Source of the DNA: Taudactylus pleione
Taxonomy: Eukaryota; Chordata; Amphibia; Anura; Myobatrachidae
Assembly: GCA_031769625.1 (NCBI GenBank)
Contig: JAUIMM010002021.1
Span: 992,001 to 1,056,000 of the forward strand
Direction: 5' to 3'
DNA length: 64,000 nucleotides
A model generated the notes under the pieces. It did not search any database and was not told the DNA's origin. It saw only the letters and a list, made by a program, of their open reading frames with translations. The translations under genes were made by a program, and so were the position numbers. Below, piece by piece: positions 1 to 12,512 of this stretch (positions within the stretch are counted from its first letter, which is position 1; each line of letters starts with the position of its first letter).

Positions 1-216
1 TTTTCAAAGGACATAATGCACTCAAAAAAGGGCAAAGGCTTCATGGGGAAGGGCCAGGTAAAGTATAGGAGAGGCCAGGAGATGCTGGGGATGAAATAAG
101 AGGAAGCTACAAACAAGAATGATAATAAATAGAAATTTGGTAGGCCCAACCAGCGCCCCATGACCTGTGGTGCAGTGTGCGATGGCATCGGCAGCACTAC
201 CCTAGCTACGACCCTG
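1..216 (+). mobile_element. hAT-like non-autonomous element, copy 1 (5' end cut by window)
   Basis: This is the right-hand 216 bp of the 277-bp insert seen complete at 5446-5722; window base 1 corresponds to base 5507 there. It ends with gaccctg. The next eight bases, 217-224, are ttctatat, after which the satellite resumes in normal phase at gtaccac (228). It differs from copy 2 at base 185 (G against A) and base 199 (A against T). At base 199 it agrees with copy 4 and not with copies 2 and 3. It has no transposase and no credible open frame. Confidence 0.7.
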
Positions 217-227
217 TTCTATATTAG

Positions 228-3200
228 GTACCACTATACACCATATTCTATACTATGTACCATTATACACCATATTCAATACTATGTACCACTATACACC
301 ATATTCTATACTATATACCACAATACACCATATTCTATACTATGTACCATTATACACCATATTCTATACTATGTATCACTATACATTATATTCTATACTA
401 TGTACCACTATACAGCTCTACACCATATTCTATACTATGTACCACTATACACCATATTCTATACTATCTACCACTATACAGCTCTACACCATATTCTATA
501 CTATGTAACACTATACAGCTCGACACCACATTCTATACTATGTACCACTATACACCACATTCTATACTATGTACCACTATACAGCTGTACACCATAATCT
601 ATACTATGTACCACTATACACCACATTCTAGAATATGTACTACTATACACAATATTCAATATTATGTTCCTCTATACACCATATTCTATACTATATACCA
701 CTATACACCACATCCTATACTATGTACCATTATACAGCTCTTCACCACATCCTATACTATGTACCACTATACACCATATTCTATACTATTTACCTCTATA
801 CACTATATTCTATACTATATACCACTATTAACCATATTCTATACAATGTACCACTATACACCATATTCTATACGATATACAACTATGCAGCTCTACCCCA
901 TATTTTATACTATGTATATACAACTATACACCATATTCTATACTATGAACCACTATACAGCTCTACACCATATTCTATACTATTTACCACTATACACCAT
1001 ATTCTTTAATATGTACCACTATAAACCTCTACACTATATTCTATGCTATGTACCACTATACAGCTCTATACCACATTCTATACTATGTATAACTGTACAG
1101 CTCTACACCATATTCTATACTATAAACTACTATAGACCACATTCTATACTAAGTACCACTATACACCATATTCTATACTATGTAGCACTATACACCATAT
1201 TCTATACTATGTACCACTATTCAGCTCTACACCACATTCTATACTATGTACCGCTATACATCATATTCTATGTACCACTATACACCATATTCTAGACTAT
1301 GTAAAACTATACACCATATTTAGACAATGTACCTCTATACACCATATTCTATACTATGTACATCTATACACCATATTATATACTATGTACCACTATACAC
1401 CACATTCTATTCTATGTACCACTATACACCACATTCTATACTATGTACCATTATACAGCTTTACACCACAATCTATACTATGTACCACTATGCAACATAT
1501 TCTATACTATTTAGCACTTTACAGCTCTACACCAAATTCTATACTATGTACCTCTATACACCATATTTTATACTATGTACCACTATACACCATATTCTAT
1601 ACTTTATACCTCTATACACCATATTCTATACAATGTACCACAATACACCATATTCTATACTATGTACCACTATACACCGTATTCCATACTATGTACCACT
1701 ATACACCATATTCTATACTATGTACCTCTATACACCATATTCTATACTATGTACCACTAAACACCATATTCTATAATATGTACCACAATACAGCTCTACA
1801 CTATATTCTATACTATGTACCACTGTACAGCTCTACATCAATTTCTATACTATGTACTTCTATAAACCATATTCTATACTATGTACCACTATACACCATA
1901 TTCTATACTATGTACCACTATACCACTTATTCTCTACACCACATTCTATACTATGTACCACTATACAGCTCTACACCGTATTCTGTACTATGTAATACTG
2001 TACACCACATTCTATGCTATGTACCACTATACAGCTCTACACCATATACCACTATACACCACATTCTATAATATGTACCACTACACCACATTCTATACTA
2101 TGTACCACTATGTACCACTATACACCACATTCTATACTATGTACCACTGTACACCATATTCTATACTATGTACCTCTATACACAATATTCTATACTATAT
2201 AGCACTATACACCATATTCTATACTATGTACCACTATACAGCTCTACACCACATTCTATACTATATACCACTATACACCATATTCTATACTATGTTGCAC
2301 TATACACCATATTCTATACTCCGTACAACTATACAGCTCTACTCCATATTCTATGCTATGTATCACTATACACAATACTCTATACTATGCACCACTATAC
2401 AGCTCTACACCAAATTCTATACTATGTACCTCTATATACCATATTCTATACCATGTACCACTATCCACCATATTCTTTACTATGTACCACATTACAGCTC
2501 TACACCATATTCTATACTATGTACCACTATACACCATATTCTATACTATGTACCACTATACACTACATTCTATACTATGTACCACTATACTGCTCTACAA
2601 CATATTCTATACTATGTACCACTATACACCATATTCTATACTATGTACCACTATACAGCTCTACACCACATTCTATACTATGCAGCACTATGTAGCTCTA
2701 CACCAAATTCTATACTATGTACCACTATACACCATATTCTATACTATGTACCACTAAACACCTTATTCCATACTATGTACCACTATACACCATATTCTAT
2801 ACTATGTACCTCTATACACCATATTCTATACTATGTACCACTAAACACCATATTCTATACTATGTACCACAATACAGATCTACACCATATTCTATACAAT
2901 GTACCACTATACACCATATTCTATACTATGTACCTCTATACACCATATTCAATACTATGTACCACTATACAGCTCTAGACCACATTCTATACTATGTACC
3001 ACTATACAGCTCTACACCATTCACCACTATACTCCACATTCTATACTATGTACCACTACACCACCTTCTATACTATGTACCACTTTGTACCACTATACAC
3101 CACATTCTATACTATGTACCACTATACCCCATATTCTATACTATGTACCTCTATATACCATATTCTATACTATATACCACTATACACCATATTCTATACA

Positions 3201-5437
3201 ATGTACCACTATTCAGCTCTACACCACATTCTATAATATATACCACTATTCACCACATTCTAGACTATGTACTACTATGCACCACATCCTATACTATGTA
3301 CCATTATACAGCTCTTCATTACATTCTATACTATGTACCACTATACACCATAATCTATACTATTTACCTCTATACACCATATTCTATACGATATACAACT
3401 ATACAGCTCTACCCCATATTCTGTACTATGTATATACCACTATACACCATATTCTATACTATGAACCACTATACAGCTCTACACCATATTCTATACTATT
3501 TACCACTATACACCATATTCTATACTATGTACCACTATAAAACTCAACACTATATTCTATGCTATGTACCACTATACAGCTCTATACCACATTCTATACT
3601 ATGTACAACTGTACAGCTCTACACCATATTCTATACTATATACTACTATAGACCACATTCTATACTAAGTACCTCTATACACCATATTCTATAGTATGTT
3701 GCACTATACACCACATTCTATACTATGTACAACTATACATCTCTACACCACATTCTATACTATGTACCGCTATTCACCATATTCTATACTATGTACTACT
3801 ATTCAGCTCTACACCACATTCTATAATATGTACCGCTATACATCATATTCTATGTACCACTATACACCATATTCTAGACTATGTAATACTATACACCATA
3901 TTCTAGACTATGTACCTCTATACACCATATTCTATACTATGTACCTCTATACACCATATTATATACTATGTACCACTATACACCACATTCTATACTATGT
4001 ACCACTATACACCATATTCTATACTATGTACCACTATAAACCACATTCTATACTATGTACCATTATTACGCTTTACACCACAATATATACTATGAACCAC
4101 TATACAACATATTCTATACTATTTACCACTATACAGCTCTACACCACATTCTATACTATGTACCACTATACACCATATTCTATACTATGTACCACTATAC
4201 TCCACATTCTATACTATGTACCATTATACAGCTTTACACCACAATCTATACTATCTACCACTGTAAAACATATTCTCTACTATTTACCACTATACAGCTC
4301 TACACCACATTCTATAATATGTACCTCTATACACTATATTCTATACTATATACCACTATACACCACATTCTATACTATGTACCACTATACACCATATTCT
4401 ATACTATGTACCACTATACAGCTTTACACCACATTCTATACTATATACCACTATACACCTCTACACCGTATTCTGTACAATGTAATACTGTACACCACAT
4501 TCTATGATATGTACCACTATACAGCTCTACACCATATACCACTATACACCACATTCTATAATATGTACCACTACACCACATTCTATACTATGTACCACTA
4601 TGTACCACTATACACCACATTCTATACTATGTACCACTGTACACCACATTCTATACTATGTACCACTATACACCATATTCTATACTATGTACCTCTATAC
4701 ACCATATTCTATACTATGTACCTCTATACATCATATTCTATACTATGTACCACTATACAGCTCTACATCACATTCTATACTATGTACCACTATACACCAT
4801 ATTCTATACTCTGTACCACTATACAGCTCTACATCACATTCTATACTATGTACCACTATACACCATATTCTATACTATGTACCTCTATACACCATATTCT
4901 ATACTATGTACCTCTATACAACATATTCTAGACTATGTACCACTTTACACCATACTCTATACTATATACCACTTCACAGCTCTACCCCATATTCTACTCC
5001 ATGTACCACTATACAGCTCTGCACCACATTCTATACTATGTACCACTGTACAGCTCTGCACCATATTCTATACTATATACTTCTATACACCACATTCTAT
5101 ACTATGTACCACTATAAACCATATTCTATACTATGTAACACTATACACCACATTCTATACTATGTACCACTATACAGCTCTACACCATATTTTATACTAT
5201 GTACCAATATTCAGCTCTACACCATGTTCTATTCTATATACCACTATACACCATATTCTATACTATGTACCACTATAAACAACATTCTATAATGTGTACC
5301 ACTATACACCACATTCTGTACTATGCACCACTATACACCATATTCTGTACTATGTAACACTATACATCATATTCTATACCATATACCACTATACAGCTCT
5401 ACACCATATTCTATACTATGTACCACTATACAACATA
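228..5437 (+). repeat. HOR family A, copy 1 (longest form, 5506-bp period with its insert)
   Basis: This is a satellite block between two transposon relics. Measured from the end of one insert to the end of the next, the period is 5506 bp. The family A anchor CCGTAC (a rare CpG within an otherwise CpG-free array) is at 2321. Relative to copies 2 and 3 it carries about 2019 extra bp, roughly 2425-4443. It also has two 66-bp (29+37) dimers they lack, near 430-500 and 4800-4866. The part 228 to about 4330 is repeated at 12513 to about 16748, and the part from about 2250 to 4850 is repeated at 32227-34880. Nothing else is seen in it; open frames of up to 365 codons are stop-free repeat, not genes. 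Confidence 0.9.
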
Positions 5438-5445
5438 TTCTATAC

Positions 5446-5722
5446 CAGAACCATAACTAGACTTTTTGGTGCCCTGTGCCAGAAAGTTCATTGGTGGCTC
5501 CCTCATTTTTCAAAGGACATAATGCACTCAAAAAAGGGCAAAGGCTTCATGGGGAAGGGCCAGGTAAAGTATAGGAGAGGCCAGGAGATGCTGGGGATGA
5601 AATAAGAGGAAGCTACAAACAAGAATGATAATAAATAGAAATTTGGTAGGCCCAACCAGCGCCCCATGACCTGTGGTGCAGTGTGCGATGACATCGGCAG
5701 CACTTCCCTAGCTACGACCCTG
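5446..5722 (+). mobile_element. hAT-like non-autonomous DNA transposon (MITE) relic, copy 2, complete
   Basis: This 277-bp non-satellite insert has much more G than the array. It starts CAGAACCATAACTAG. The reverse complement of its right end is CAGGGTCGTAGCTAG. The two ends agree at 10 of 15 positions, and all five differences are transitions, as expected of aged inverted repeats. The eight bases before it (5438-5445, ttctatac) and after it (5723-5730, ttctatat) match at seven of eight, and the array resumes in phase as if nothing were inserted. CAG...CTG termini and 8-bp target duplications are characteristic of the hAT superfamily. The element is too short for a transposase. A 66-codon minus-strand open frame (5503-5703) and an AATAAA at 5630-5635 look like chance. 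The alternative is a captured unique fragment whose flanking 8-bp match is coincidental, because ttctatac is abundant here. Confidence 0.7.
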
Positions 5723-5733
5723 TTCTATATTAG

Positions 5734-8700
5734 GTACCACTATACACCATATTCTATACTATGTACCATTATACACCATATTCAATACTATGTACCACTA
5801 TACACCATATTCTATACTATATACCACAATACACCATATTCTATACTATGTACCATTATACACCATATTCTATACTATGTATCACTATACATTATTTTCT
5901 ATACTATGTACCACTATACAGCTCTACACCATATTCTATACTATGTACCACTATACAGCTCGACACCACATTCTATACTATGTACCACTATATACCACAT
6001 TCTATACTATGTACCACTATACAGCTGTACACCATAATCTATACTATGTACCACTATACACCACATTCTAGAATATGTACTACTATACACAATATTCAAT
6101 ATTATGTTCCTCTATACACCATATTCTATACTATATACCACTATACACCACATCTTATACTATGTACCATTATACAGCTCTTCACCACATCCTATAATAT
6201 GTACCACTATACACCATATTCTATACTATTTACCTCTATACACTATATTCTATACTATATACCACTATTAACCATATTCTATACAATGTACCACTATACA
6301 CCATATTCTATACGATATACAACTATGCAGCTCTACCCCATATTTTATACTATGTATATACAACTATACACCATATTCTATACTATGAACCACTATACAG
6401 CTCTACACCATATTCTATACTATTAACCACTATACACCATATTCTATACTATGTACCACTATAAACCTCTACACTATATTCTATGCTATGTACCACTATA
6501 CAGCTCTATACCCCATTCTATACTATGTATAACTGTACAGCTCTACACCATATTCTATACTATAAACTACTATAGACCACATTCTATACTAAGTACCACT
6601 ATACACCATATTCTATACTATGTAGCACTATACACCACATTCTATACTATGTACCACTATACAGCTCTACACCACATTCTATACTATGTACCACTATACA
6701 CCATATTCTATACTATGTACCACTATTCAGCTCTACACCACATTCTATACTATGTACCGCTATACATCATATTCTATGTACCACTATACACCATATTCTA
6801 GACTATGTAACACTATACACCATATTCTAGACTATGTACATCTATACACCATATTATATACTATGTACCACTATACACCACATTCTATTCTATGTACCAC
6901 TATACACCACATTCTATACTATGTACCATTTATACAGCTTTACACCACAATCTATACTATGTACCACTATGCAACATATTCTATACTATTTAGCACTTTA
7001 CAGCTCTAGACCAAATTCTATACTATGTACCTCTATACACCATAATCTATACTATGTACCACTATACACCATATTCTATACTTTGTACCTCTATACACCA
7101 TATTCTATACAATGTACCACAATACACCATATTCTATACTATGTACCACTATACACCGTATTCCATACTATGTACCACTATACACCATATTCTATACTAT
7201 GTACCTCTATACACCATATTCTATACTATGTACCACTAAACACCATATTCTATAAAATGTACCACAATACAGCTCTACACTATATTCTATACTATGTACC
7301 ACTGTACAGCTCTACATCAATTTCTATACTATGTACTTCTATAAACCATATTCTATACTATGTACCACTATACACCATATTCTATACTATGTACCACTAT
7401 ACCACTTATTCTCTACACCACATTCTATACTATGTACCACTATACAGCTCTACACCGTATTCTGTACTATGTAATACTGTACACCACATTCTATGCTATG
7501 TACCACTATACAGCTCTACACCATATACCACTATACACCACATTCTATAATATGTACCACTACACCACATTCTATACTATGTACCACTATGTACCACTAT
7601 ACACCACATTCTATACTATGTACCACTGTACACCATATTCTATACTATGTACCTCTATACACAATATTCTATACTATATAGCACTATACACCATATTCTA
7701 TACTATGTACCACTATACAGCTCTACACCACATTCTATACTATATACCACTATACACCATATTCTATACTATGTTGCACTATACACCATATTCTATACTC
7801 CGTACAACTATACAGCTCTACTCCATATTCTATGCTATGTATCACTATACACAATACTCTATACTATGCACCACTATACAGCTCTACACCAAATTCTATA
7901 CTATGTACCACTATACAGCTCTACACCGTATTCTGTACTATGTAATACTGTACACCACATTCTATGCTATGTACCACTATACAGCTCTACACCATATACC
8001 ACTATACACCACATTCTATAATATGTACCACTACACCACATTCTATACTATGTACCACTATGTACCACTATACACCACATTCTATACTATGTACCACTGT
8101 ACACCACATTCTATACTATGTACCACTATACACCATATTCTATACTATGTACCTCTATACACCATATTCTATACTATGTACCTCTATACATCATATTCTA
8201 TACTATGTACCACTATACAGCTCTACATCACATTCTATACTATGTACCACTATACACCATATTCTATACTATGTACCTCTATACACCATATTCTATACTA
8301 TGTACCTCTATACAACATATTCTAGACTATGTACCACTTTACACCATACTCTATACTATATACCACTTCACAGCTCTACCCCATATTCTACTCCATGTAC
8401 CACTATACAGCTCTGCACCACATTCTATACTATGTACCACTGTACAGCTCTGCACCATATTCTAAACTATATACTTCTATACACCACATTCTATACTATG
8501 TACCACTATAAACCATATTCTATACTATGTAACACTATACACCACATTCTATACTATGTACCACTATACAGCTCTACACCATATTTTATACTATGTACCA
8601 ATATTCAGCTCTACACCATGTTCTATTCTATATACCACTATACAGCATATTCTATACTATGTACCACTATAAACAACATTCTGTAATGTGTACCACTATA

Positions 8701-8794
8701 CACCACATTCTGTACTATGCACCACTATACACCATATTCTGTACTATGTAACACTATACATCATATTCTATACCATATACCACTATACAACATA
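5734..8794 (+). repeat. HOR family A, copy 2 (3357-bp period)
   Basis: This satellite block lies between inserts 2 and 3. The anchor CCGTAC is at 7800. Compared with copy 1 it lacks the segment corresponding to about 2425-4443: at about 7905 the sequence passes directly from the left to the right side of that segment without disturbing the 29-bp register. It also lacks two 66-bp dimers. It has a private single-T insertion at about 6930 (gtaccatttatac where the other copies have gtaccattatac). Immediately before the next insert it lacks one 37-bp monomer that copies 1 and 3 have. No gene is seen. Confidence 0.9.
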
Positions 8795-8802
8795 TTCTAT
8801 AC

Positions 8803-9079
8803 CAGAACTATAACTAGACTTTTTGGTGCCCTGTGCCAGAAAGTTCATTGGTGGCTCCCTCATTTTTCAAAGGACATAATGCACTCAAAAAAGGGCAAAG
8901 GCTTCATGGGGAAGGGCCAGGTAAAGTATAGGAGAGGCCAGGAGATGCTGGGGATGAAATAAGAGGAAGCTACAAACAAGAATGATAATAAATAGAAATT
9001 TGGTAGGCCCAACCAGCGCCCCATGACCTGTGGTGCAGTGTGCGATGGCATCGGCAGCACTTCCCTAGCTACGACCCTG
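8803..9079 (+). mobile_element. hAT-like non-autonomous element, copy 3
   Basis: This is the same 277-bp insert at the same satellite position, with flanking octamers at 8795-8802 (ttctatac) and 9080-9087 (ttctatat). Its left end reads cagaactataactag, so base 7 is T where copy 2 has C. It shares the T at 9062 with copy 2. Identical breakpoints show that this copy arose by duplication of the surrounding repeat and not by a new transposition. Confidence 0.7.
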
Positions 9080-9090
9080 TTCTATATTAG

Positions 9091-12000
9091 GTACCACTAT
9101 ACACCATATTCTATACTATGTACCATTATACACCATATTCAATACTATGTACCACTATACACCATATTCTATACTATATACCACAATACACCATATTCTA
9201 TACTATGTACCATTATACACCATATTCTATACTATGTATCACTATACATTATATTCTATACTATGTACCACTATACAGCTCTACACCATATTCTATACTA
9301 TGTACCACTATACAGCTCGACACCACATTCTATACTATGTACCACTATATACCACATTCTATACTATGTACCACTATACAGCTGTACACCATAATCTATA
9401 CTATGTACCACTATACACCACATTCTAGAATATGTACTACTATACACAATATTCAATATTATGTTCCTCTATACACCATATTCTATACTATATACCACTA
9501 TACACCACATCCTATACTATGTACCATTATACAGCTCTTCACCACATCCTATACTATGTACCACTATACACCATATTCTATACTATTTACCTCAAAACAC
9601 TATATTCTATACTATATACCACTATTAACCATATTCTATACTATTTACCTCAAAACACTATATTCTATACTATATACCACTATTAACCATATTCTATACA
9701 ATGTACCACTATACACCATATTCTATACGATATACAACTATGCAGCTCTACCCCATATTTTATACTATGTATATACAACTATACACCATATTCTATACTA
9801 TGAACCACTATACAGCTCTACACCATATTCTATACTATTAACCACTATACACCATATTCTATACTATGTACCACTATAAACCTCTACACTATATTCTATG
9901 CTATGTACCACTATACAGCTCTATACCACATTCTATACTATGTATAACTGTACAGCTCTACACCATATTCTATACTATAAACTACTATAGACCACATTCT
10001 ATACTAAGTACCACTATACACCATATTCTATACTATGTAGCACTATACACCACATTCTATACTATGTACCACTATACAGCTCTACACCACATTCTATACT
10101 ATGTACCACTATACACCATATTCTATACTATGTACCACTATTCAGCTCTACACCACATTCTATACTATGTACCGCTATACATCATATTCTATGTACCACT
10201 ATACACCATATTCTAGACTATGTAACACTATACACCATATTCTAGACTATGTACATCTATACACCATATTATATACTATGTACCACTATACACCACATTC
10301 TATTCTATGTACCACTATACACCACATTCTATACTATGTACCATTATACAGCTTTACACCACAATCTATACTATGTACCACTATGCAACATATTCTATAC
10401 TATTTAGCACTTTACAGCTCTACACCAAATTCTATACTATGTACCTCTATACACCATATTCTATACTTTGTACCTCTATACACCATATTCTATACAATGT
10501 ACCACAATACACCATATTCTATACTATGTACCACTATACACCGTATTCCATACTATGTACCACTATACACCATATTCTATACTATGTACCTCTATACACC
10601 ATATTCTATACTATGTACCACTAAACACCATATTCTATAATATGTACCACAATACAGCTCTACACTATATTCTATACTATGTACCACTGTACAGCTCTAC
10701 ATCAATTTCTATACTATGTACTTCAATAAACCATATTCTATACTATGTACCACTATACACCATATTCTATACTATGTACCACTATACCACTTATTCTCTA
10801 CACCACATTCTATACTATGTACCACTATACAGCTCTACACCGTATTCTGTACTATGTAATACTGTACACCACATTCTATGCTATGTACCACTATACAGCT
10901 CTACACCATATACCACTATACACCACATTCTATAATATGTACCACTACACCACATTCTATACTATGTACCACTATGTACCACTATACACCACATTCTATA
11001 CTATGTACCACTGTACACCATATTCTATACTATGTACCTCTATACACAATATTCTATACTATATAGCACTATACACCATATTCTATACTATGTACCACTA
11101 TACAGCTCTACACCACATTCTATACTATATACCACTATACACCATATTCTATACTATGTTGCACTATACACCATATTCTATACTCCGTACAACTATACAG
11201 CTCTACTCCATATTCTATGCTATGTATCACTATACACAATACTCTATACTATGCACCACTATACAGCTCTACACCAAATTCTATACTATGTACCACTATA
11301 CAGCTCTACACCGTATTCTGTACTATGTAATACTGTACACCACATTCTATGCTATGTACCACTATACAGCTCTACACCATATACCACTATACACCACATT
11401 CTATAATATGTACCACTACACCACATTCTATACTATGTACCACTATGTACTACTATACACCACATTCTATACTATGTACCACTGTACACCACATTCTATA
11501 CTATGTACCACTATACACCATATTCTATACTATGTACCTCTATACACCATATTCTATACTATGTACCTCTATACATCATATTCTATACTATGTACCACTA
11601 TACAGCTCTACATCACATTCTATACTATGTACCACTATACACCATATTCTATACTATGTACCTCTATACACCATATTCTATACTATGTACCTCTATACAA
11701 CATATTCTAGACTATGTACCACTTTACACCATACTCTATACTATATACCACTTCACAGCTCTACCCCATATTCTACTCCATGTACCACTATACAGCTCTG
11801 CACCACATTCTATACTATGTACCACTGTACAGCTCTGCACCATATTCTAAACTATATACTTCTATACACCACATTCTATACTATGTACCACTATAAACCA
11901 TATTCTATACTATGTAACACTATACACCACATTCTATACTATGTACCACTATACAGCTCTACACCATATTTTATACTATGTACCAATATTCAGCTCTACA

Positions 12001-12216
12001 CCATGTTCTATTCTATATACCACTATACAGCATATTCTATACTATGTACCACTATAAACAACATTCTGTAATGTGTACCACTATACACCACATTCTGTAC
12101 TATGCACCACTATACACCATATTCTGTACTATGTAACACTATACATCATCTTCTATACCATATACCACTATACAGCTCTACACCATATTCTATACTATGT
12201 ACCACTATACAACATA
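9091..12216 (+). repeat. HOR family A, copy 3 (3422-bp period)
   Basis: This satellite block lies between inserts 3 and 4, with the anchor CCGTAC at 11185. It carries a private 58-bp (two-monomer) tandem duplication: tactatttacctcaaaacac occurs at 9581 and again at 9639. The 65-bp length difference from copy 2 is fully explained by four events: +58 here, +37 just before the next insert, -29 where copy 2 has an extra monomer near 7040, and -1 for the single T at 6930. Otherwise it follows copy 2, including the absence of the roughly 2019-bp segment. No gene is seen. Confidence 0.9.
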
Positions 12217-12224
12217 TTCTATAC

Positions 12225-12501
12225 CAGAACTATAACTTGACTTTTTGGTGCCCTGTGCCAGAAAGTTCATTGGTGGATCCCTCATTTTTCAAAGGACATA
12301 ATGCACTCAAAAAAGGGCAAAGGCTTCATGGGGAAGGGCCAGGTAAAGTATAGGAGAGGCCAGGAGATGCTGGGGATGAAATAAGAGGAAGCTACAAACA
12401 AGAATGATAATAAATAGAAATTTGGTAGGCCCAACCAGCGCCCCATGACCTGTGGTGCAGTGTGCGATGGCATCGGCAGCACTACCCTAGCTACGACCCT
12501 G
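12225..12501 (+). mobile_element. hAT-like non-autonomous element, copy 4 (last in window)
   Basis: This is a fourth copy of the 277-bp insert with flanking octamers at 12217-12224 and 12502-12509. Its private changes are cttg for ctag in the left end and tggatccc for tggctccc in the interior. At 12484 it has A, like copy 1 and unlike copies 2 and 3. No further copy was seen in the remaining 51.5 kb. Confidence 0.7.
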
Positions 12502-12512
12502 TTCTATATTAG

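Noticed and set aside
1..216. SINE or tRNA-derived element
   Set aside because: No A/B-box pair or poly(A)/simple-repeat tail was found, and the CAG...CTG ends with an 8-bp duplication fit a DNA transposon better.
5630..5635. AATAAA polyadenylation signal in the inserted element
   Set aside because: A six-base match in an A/T-rich stretch is expected by chance, and there is no upstream gene for it to serve.
5503..5703. 66-codon minus-strand open frame in the inserted element (also 8860-9060 and 12282-12482), and the plus-strand tail of about 45 codons
   Set aside because: It is short, shows no recognisable domain, and is conserved only because the four inserts are recent duplicates. It does not resemble a hAT transposase as far as I can see.
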